From DASUAO01 sp046484625 (GTDB lineage Bacteria > Actinomycetota > Acidimicrobiia > IMCC26256 > PALSA-555): 9,955 nucleotides of DNA. The DNA is taken from positions 1 through 9,955 of the forward strand of contig JAWOIO010000153.1 of NCBI GenBank assembly GCA_046484625.1. The letters are read 5' to 3'. This document shows, in pieces, positions 6,765 through 9,955 of this stretch (position 1 is its first letter; each line of letters begins with the position of its first letter). Below the pieces are notes generated by a model, which worked only from the letters and a program-made list of their open reading frames with translations, ran no database searches and was not told where the DNA came from. The position numbers and the translations under genes are program-made.

Positions 6765-7343
6765 ATGCAGAAGCTCGCGGTCACCGACATCGCCGACCTC
6801 CGGGAGTACGAACGCGAACGCGACGAGTTCCGCCGCGAGATCATCGCGATGAAGAAGCGACGCCGGATCGCCGTCGGCGAGTTCATGACGATGGTGTTCG
6901 AGAACACGGCGACGATGCGGTTCCAGATCCAGGAGATGGCCCGGGTGGAGCGGATCCTCACTGATGAGGCCATCGAGCACGAGGTCGATACCTACAACGA
7001 GCTCATTCCCGACGACGGCGAGCTCTCGGCCACGATGTTCATCGAGCTCACCGAGCCCGACGCGCTGCGTGAGTGGCTGCCGAAGCTGGTAGGGATCGAG
7101 GACCACATCTCGATCGTGGTGGGTGACGCGTCGTCGCCGGCGGTCGAGCAGGATGCCGAGCGACTGACCCGCGAGGACACCACGTCGAGCGTCCACTACC
7201 TGAAGTTCTCGTTCTCCCCCGACCAGCAGGCCGCGTTCGCCACGGGGCCGGTCCGCATCGTCGTCGACCACCCGGAATGCCGGGCCGAGGTCGAGCTCGA
7301 CGACGCCCAGCGCGCCGAGCTCGCCGGCGACTTCGCGCACTGA
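6765..7343 (+). CDS. DUF3501 family protein
   Basis: A 192-aa soluble protein matching the DUF3501 pattern as I know it: an N-terminal charged helix (REYERERDEFRREIIAMKKRRRI), then the family signature FENTATMRFQIQEMARVERI followed by TDEAIEHEVDTYNELIPDDGELSAT, and a C-terminal beta-rich part with HYLKFSFSP and VDHPECRAEVEL. The biochemical function is unknown. Family members are often encoded beside rubrerythrin and an Fe-S oxidoreductase, and here too rubrerythrin is the upstream neighbour, although the Fe-S protein is absent from the window. That association suggests a role in peroxide or iron-redox handling, by inference only. The ATG follows GAGAGGGG at about 9 nt. A hairpin separates it from rubrerythrin and 18 nt separate it from dUTPase. 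Confidence 0.85.
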   Translation: MQKLAVTDIADLREYERERDEFRREIIAMKKRRRIAVGEFMTMVFENTATMRFQIQEMARVERILTDEAIEHEVDTYNELIPDDGELSATMFIELTEPDALREWLPKLVGIEDHISIVVGDASSPAVEQDAERLTREDTTSSVHYLKFSFSPDQQAAFATGPVRIVVDHPECRAEVELDDAQRAELAGDFAH

Positions 7344-7361
7344 TCGCCCCGTGAGCGCCCG

Positions 7362-7799
7362 GTGAGGATCCCGGTCCAGCGTCTCGATCCGGACGCGCTG
7401 CTCCCGCGCCAGGCGCACCCCCACGATGCCGGGTACGACCTGCACGCTCGGGAGCGGGTCACGCTCCGGGCCGGGGGAGGGCGGGCGCTCGTCCCCACCG
7501 GCCTCGCCGTCGCGATCCCTGCCGGTTGGGCCGGGCTCGTCCTCCCGCGCTCGGGTCTCGCGCTGGAGCACGGCGTCACGTGCTTGAACACCCCGGGCCT
7601 GATCGACCCGCTGTACCGGGGCGAGCTCAAGGTCCTCCTCGTGAACACCGACCCCGAGGCCGACTACACGGTCGAACCCGGCGACCGGATCGCCCAGCTC
7701 GTCGTGACCGCGGTGGCGGACGCGGTCGAGTGGGATCTCGTCGATCGTCTCGACGCGACCGTGCGGGACGAGTTCGGCTTCGGGTCCAGCGGCCGATAG
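7362..7799 (+). CDS. dut: dUTP diphosphatase (dUTPase)
   Basis: A trimeric dUTPase that hydrolyses dUTP to dUMP and pyrophosphate, keeping uracil out of DNA and supplying the dTMP precursor. The 145-aa length is normal. All five family motifs are visible: DAGYDL (residues 22-27), PRSGLAL (62-68), TPGLIDPLYRGELKV (77-91, with the catalytic-site Asp82 and the uracil-pocket Tyr85), GDRIAQLV (107-114), and the C-terminal P-loop-like RDEFGFGSSG (135-144). In the last motif the usual RGxGGFGSTG is slightly altered. The start is GTG at 7362; another GTG at 7351 meets a stop after four codons. It lies 18 nt behind the DUF3501 gene on the same strand, with no promoter of its own that I can see, so it is probably co-transcribed. 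Confidence 0.95.
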   Translation: MRIPVQRLDPDALLPRQAHPHDAGYDLHARERVTLRAGGGRALVPTGLAVAIPAGWAGLVLPRSGLALEHGVTCLNTPGLIDPLYRGELKVLLVNTDPEADYTVEPGDRIAQLVVTAVADAVEWDLVDRLDATVRDEFGFGSSGR

Positions 7800-7825
7800 C
7801 GGCCGTCGTCGTTGACCCGTCCCGC

Positions 7826-7831
7826 TAGGGT
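7826..7831 (+). promoter_or_regulatory. Candidate -10 box for the LLM oxidoreductase pair
   Basis: TAGGGT sits 8 nt before the ATG at 7840, giving a leaderless layout, and no ribosome binding site is present. TTGACC at 7812-7817 is only 8 bp upstream, too close to act as its -35. Confidence 0.45.
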
Positions 7832-7839
7832 GCGCGGCC

Positions 7840-8379
7840 ATGGCGCACGACCGGAAGTTCCGTTTCGGCGTGATGGCCCCTGCCGCGGAGAGCGGGCGCG
7901 CGTACCGAGAGACCGCCCGGCGCGCGGAAGCGCTCGGGTACTCGACGCTCTACGTGCCCGACCATTTCGTGGATCACCCGTTCGGGCCGTTCCCGGCGAT
8001 GGCGATGGCCGCCGAGGCGACCACGACTCTCGGCGTCGGGTCGCTCGTCCTGGGGAACGACTATCGCCATCCGGTGGTCCTCGCGCGTGACGCGGCGACC
8101 CTCGACCTGCTGTCCGACGGACGGCTCGAGATCCAGGCATTCGCCGGCTTCGTGCACTTCACCGACGACTCCGCAGGACTGGCGTCGGCGATGGCGCCCG
8201 CATTCGACGCAACACCCGAAGACGTGCTCGACAGCCCGGTCGGGCTGGTGGGAACGGTCGACGAGATGATCGAGACGCTCGAACGTCGACGCGAGCGGTG
8301 GCAGATGACGTACCACGTCGTGAACGACGACGTGATGGAGCAGTTCGCGCCCGTCGTGGCGCGCCTTGCAGGGACCTGA
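7840..8379 (+). CDS. LLM-class F420-dependent oxidoreductase paralogue with 134-codon internal deletion
   Basis: This is a 179-aa remnant of a luciferase-like (LLM) F420-dependent oxidoreductase. It aligns without gaps to both ends of the full-length neighbour at 8389: residues 1-97 match the neighbour's 1-97 (59 of 97 identical) and residues 98-179 match its 232-313 (43 of 82 identical). The missing part is exactly 134 residues. It includes the GAGW motif, the middle of the TIM barrel and the PPILVGGGG phosphate-binding region, so F420-dependent catalysis as in the family is unlikely. At the joint stands CTCGAG (8125-8130); in the neighbour CTCGAG occurs at both matching borders (8674 and 9076), 402 bp apart, so deletion between short direct repeats is the likely cause. 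The frame, start and stop are intact. It may be a decaying pseudogene, a scaffold or regulatory protein, or simply the upstream cistron needed to translate the next gene. Confidence 0.85.
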   Translation: MAHDRKFRFGVMAPAAESGRAYRETARRAEALGYSTLYVPDHFVDHPFGPFPAMAMAAEATTTLGVGSLVLGNDYRHPVVLARDAATLDLLSDGRLEIQAFAGFVHFTDDSAGLASAMAPAFDATPEDVLDSPVGLVGTVDEMIETLERRRERWQMTYHVVNDDVMEQFAPVVARLAGT

Positions 8380-8388
8380 GGAGCAGCG

Positions 8389-9330
8389 ATGGCACATCCG
8401 AGGAAGTTCCGGTTCGGCGTCCAGGCGACCGCCGGCACGTCGGCCGCGGAGTGGCGTGACTTCGCTCGCAAGGTCGAGGACCTGGGCTACTCCACGCTGT
8501 TCATGCCCGACCACTTCATCGACACGACCTTCGCACCGATGACGGCGATCTGCTTCGCGGCTGCCCACACCGAGACGCTGCGCGTCGGGCACCTCGTCCT
8601 CGGCAACGACTACAAGCACCCGGCCATCGTCGCCAAGGAGGCCGCCACGATCGACGTGCTGTCCGACGGCCGGCTCGAGTTCGGCCTCGGGGCCGGTTGG
8701 ATGCGCACGGACTACGACGCCCTGGGCCTCCCGTACGACTCGCCCGGTACTCGCATCGAGCGCCTCGCCGAAGCGCTCGCCGTGATCAAGGGTGCGTGGG
8801 GCGACGGTCCCGTCGATTTCGCCGGCAACCACTACACCATCACCGACTACCACGGGATCCCGAAGCCGGTGCAGTCCCCGCGCCCTCCGATCCTGGTCGG
8901 CGGGGGCGGGCCTCGCCTGCTCCGACTGGCCGGGCGGGAGGCCGACATCGTCGGGATCAACCCCAACCTCCGCGCCGGCGAGATCGGTCCCGACGCGGTG
9001 AAGGACGCGCTCGCCGAGGTTACGGCGAAGAAGATCGGGTGGGTGCGCGAGGGGGCGGGGGAACGCTTCGACGACCTCGAGCTCCAGATCCGGTACTTCA
9101 TGTCGGCGGTGACCGACGACCCGAAAGGCCTGGCCGACGCGCTCGCTCCCGGCTTCGGGATCTCGAGCGACGACGCGCTCGCCTCGGGCGTCGCGCTCGT
9201 GGGCACGGTCGACGGCTGCATCGAGACGCTCCAGCAGCGTCGCGAGACGTGGGGCGTGTCCTATGTCGTCCTCGGCCAGGACAACTTCGAGGCGTTCGCC
9301 CCGGTCGTGGCGGCGCTCGCGGGCACCTGA
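8389..9330 (+). CDS. LLM-class F420-dependent oxidoreductase (TIGR03621/MSMEG_2516-like)
   Basis: A full-length (313 aa) luciferase-like TIM-barrel oxidoreductase, expected to use the deazaflavin F420 for hydride transfer. The substrate is unknown. Family marks are an N-terminal RFGV strand, LGYSTLFMPDHF (residues 32-43), LRVGHLVLGNDYKHPA, LSDGRLEFGLGAGW (ending at W104), the PVQSPRPPILVGGGG cofactor-phosphate region (160-174) and READIVGIN. The closing VGTVDGCIETL and FAPVVAALAGT are shared with the upstream paralogue. My assignment to the MSMEG_2516-like subfamily rests on overall pattern memory. Ribosome binding site GAGGAG (8378-8383) overlaps the stop codon of the upstream gene and lies 5 nt before the ATG, so the two genes are translationally coupled. 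The pair arose by tandem duplication. Confidence 0.93.
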   Translation: MAHPRKFRFGVQATAGTSAAEWRDFARKVEDLGYSTLFMPDHFIDTTFAPMTAICFAAAHTETLRVGHLVLGNDYKHPAIVAKEAATIDVLSDGRLEFGLGAGWMRTDYDALGLPYDSPGTRIERLAEALAVIKGAWGDGPVDFAGNHYTITDYHGIPKPVQSPRPPILVGGGGPRLLRLAGREADIVGINPNLRAGEIGPDAVKDALAEVTAKKIGWVREGAGERFDDLELQIRYFMSAVTDDPKGLADALAPGFGISSDDALASGVALVGTVDGCIETLQQRRETWGVSYVVLGQDNFEAFAPVVAALAGT

Positions 9331-9358
9331 CCCCACCGGGTGCTCGAAGCGACGCAGG

Positions 9359-9387
9359 TCGGAATTTCCAGGCCTGCGCGATACTGT
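9359..9387 (+). promoter_or_regulatory. Candidate promoter of the tRNA-Gly gene
   Basis: TCGGAA (9359-9364), 17 bp, then TACTGT (9382-9387), 10 nt before the mature tRNA 5' end at 9398. The -10 is good and the -35 weak. Confidence 0.5.
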
Positions 9388-9397
9388 GGTCGCCCAC

Positions 9398-9472
9398 GCG
9401 GACGTGGCTCAGTGGTAGAGCATCACCTTGCCAAGGTGAGGGTCGCGGGTTCAAGTCCCGTCTTCCGCTCCA
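9398..9472 (+). tRNA. tRNA-Gly (GCC), hybrid gene with mismatched acceptor stem
   Basis: A 75-nt cloverleaf including encoded CCA (9470-9472). Acceptor GCGGACG (9398-9404), D-arm GCTC/GAGC, anticodon stem TCACC/GGTGA with loop TTGCCAA giving anticodon GCC (9430-9432), variable GGGTC, T-arm GCGGG/CCCGT with loop TTCAAGT, 3' acceptor CTTCCGC (9462-9468), discriminator T. All stems pair except acceptor position 6, where C9403 faces T9463. A native partner for GCGGACG would be CGTCCGC, while CTTCCGC suits a tRNA beginning GCGGAAG. The mismatch and the change in base composition immediately afterwards indicate that the two ends come from different tRNA-Gly genes. Confidence 0.9.
9445..9463. other. 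Probable chimeric join (actinobacterial contig to unrelated AT-rich sequence)
   Basis: Sequence left of this point is strongly GC-rich; right of about 9470 it becomes AT-rich with ATA, TTA and AGG codons in the next gene. The first base that conflicts with the tRNA's 5' half is T9463, so the switch lies in or just before the conserved T-arm. This is most simply an assembly join through a shared tRNA k-mer. Natural integration at a tRNA 3' end is less likely, because an integrating element normally restores the acceptor stem, and the next gene is a housekeeping synthetase with no integrase in view. Confidence 0.75.
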
Positions 9473-9491
9473 TTTTCTTTCATTAAGATGT

Positions 9492-9520
9492 CTTTAAATT
9501 CTCAAATAAAATAGTATAAT
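9492..9520 (+). promoter_or_regulatory. Candidate sigma70-type promoter of thrS
   Basis: Perfect TATAAT at 9515-9520 in an AT-rich gap, with a weak -35 around 9492-9498 (CTTTAA or TTTAAA, 16-17 bp away). The predicted start leaves a leader of about 50 nt. That is too short for a T-box riboswitch, and none is seen. Confidence 0.5.
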
Positions 9521-9576
9521 AGTGTGGAAGTATTGTTATATAATATTTAAGATTTTTTAATAAGAGAAGGCTTTTC

Positions 9577-9955
9577 ATGTTTGAGATCAATATAGAGAAT
9601 ATCGGTAAATTAAAATCCGAAGAGAACGTTACTTTGTATGAGCTCATCAAAGCGCATGATAAAAAAATAGCAAAAAACATCATAGCCGCAGAAATACAAG
9701 GTCTCCAAGGTGTCTGCTCTCATGTCGATATTGATTCCAGGATAGAGTCTTTAAACAACGGGAGCACCATCAACCTTATCTTAAGGGACGATGAGAGGTC
9801 CCTAGACATATTAAACCACAGCGCGTCACATATCATGGCTGCGGCCATCAAGAAGCTTTATCCGGATGCTAAATTTGCAATAGGCCCTTCCATTTCGCAT
9901 AGTTTCTATTACGATTTTGACATGGCCTATTCCTTAAATCCTGAAGACCTAGTTG
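9577..9955 (+). CDS. thrS: Threonyl-tRNA synthetase, N-terminal part (runs off window)
   Basis: This is the first 126 codons of ThrRS, which charges tRNA-Thr. The ATG at 9577 follows AGAAGG at 6 nt. Residues 1 to about 68 form a TGS domain (MFEINIENIGKLKSEENVTL, ending NNGSTINLIL). The editing domain then opens with HSASHIMAAAIKKLYPDAKF, carrying the conserved HxxxH metal-binding pair, and GPSISHSFYYDFD. The reading frame is open to the window edge; catalytic and anticodon-binding domains are outside. Codon use (ATA, TTA, AGG, AAA) is unlike every gene to the left, and the classical TATAAT promoter plus spaced ribosome binding site also contrast with the leaderless style there. I treat it as sequence from another, low-GC organism whose identity I cannot name. 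Confidence 0.92.
   Translation, partial: MFEINIENIGKLKSEENVTLYELIKAHDKKIAKNIIAAEIQGLQGVCSHVDIDSRIESLNNGSTINLILRDDERSLDILNHSASHIMAAAIKKLYPDAKFAIGPSISHSFYYDFDMAYSLNPEDLV

Noticed and set aside
7825..9336. 503-aa minus-strand frame opposite both LLM genes
   Set aside because: It is a shadow of two strong paralogous genes. The internal similarity of its two halves simply mirrors the sense-strand duplication.
9352..9376. GCAGG...CCTGC inverted repeat between the LLM gene and the tRNA as a terminator
   Set aside because: The arms are only 5 bp with a long interior and no T-run, and it overlaps the tRNA promoter.
9398..9576. Integrative element attachment at the tRNA-Gly 3' end
   Set aside because: There is no integrase, excision gene or second tRNA 3' copy. 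The acceptor stem is damaged rather than restored, and the adjoining gene is housekeeping thrS.
9483..9683. 66-aa minus-strand frame in the AT-rich end
   Set aside because: It overlaps the thrS promoter and start, and its hydrophobic Ile/Leu/Phe-rich composition is what random AT-rich DNA gives.

Overview
The window is almost entirely one high-GC bacterial chromosome segment (about 1-9460). It ends in a short, strongly AT-rich stretch (about 9463-9955) that looks like a different organism. The high-GC part reads as an actinobacterium. The signs are strong G/C third-position bias, several starts with the leaderless layout (-10 box, 6-8 nt, then ATG/GTG), F420-dependent luciferase-like oxidoreductases, and a PerR-like regulator with rubrerythrin and DUF3501. 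An uncultured Acidimicrobiia-like lineage is a reasonable guess, but that is inference.

Minus-strand block (1-4650). An AMP-dependent acyl-CoA synthetase-like gene is followed by a branched-chain amino acid type ABC substrate-binding protein. Next comes a single ORF fusing the LivH and LivM permeases, which runs off the left edge. A perfect 14-bp stem-loop separates the binding-protein gene from the permease gene. A perfect 16-nt palindrome lies upstream of the binding-protein gene. The synthetase has Gln in place of the catalytic Lys of the A10 motif.

Plus-strand block (4753-9330). A divergent ketol-acid reductoisomerase-like gene faces the synthetase across about 100 bp. It is followed by a PerR-like Fur-family repressor whose promoter contains a perfect 8-5-8 palindrome, then a rubrerythrin diiron-domain protein, a terminator-like hairpin, a DUF3501 protein and dUTPase. 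Together, repressor, rubrerythrin and DUF3501 suggest a peroxide or iron-redox defence unit. Two tandem paralogous LLM-class (F420) oxidoreductase genes follow. The first is missing exactly 134 codons (402 bp) from its centre relative to the second, apparently by deletion between two CTCGAG repeats, and it remains in frame.

Right end (9398-9955). A tRNA-Gly(GCC) gene carries a C:T mismatch in its acceptor stem exactly where base composition changes. AT-rich sequence follows with a TATAAT promoter, a good ribosome binding site and the 5' part of threonyl-tRNA synthetase. The mismatch indicates that the 5' part and the 3' end of the tRNA come from two different tRNA-Gly genes. The contig is therefore probably an assembly chimera joined through the conserved tRNA T-arm. 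The thrS fragment should not be assigned to the actinobacterial genome without read-level support.
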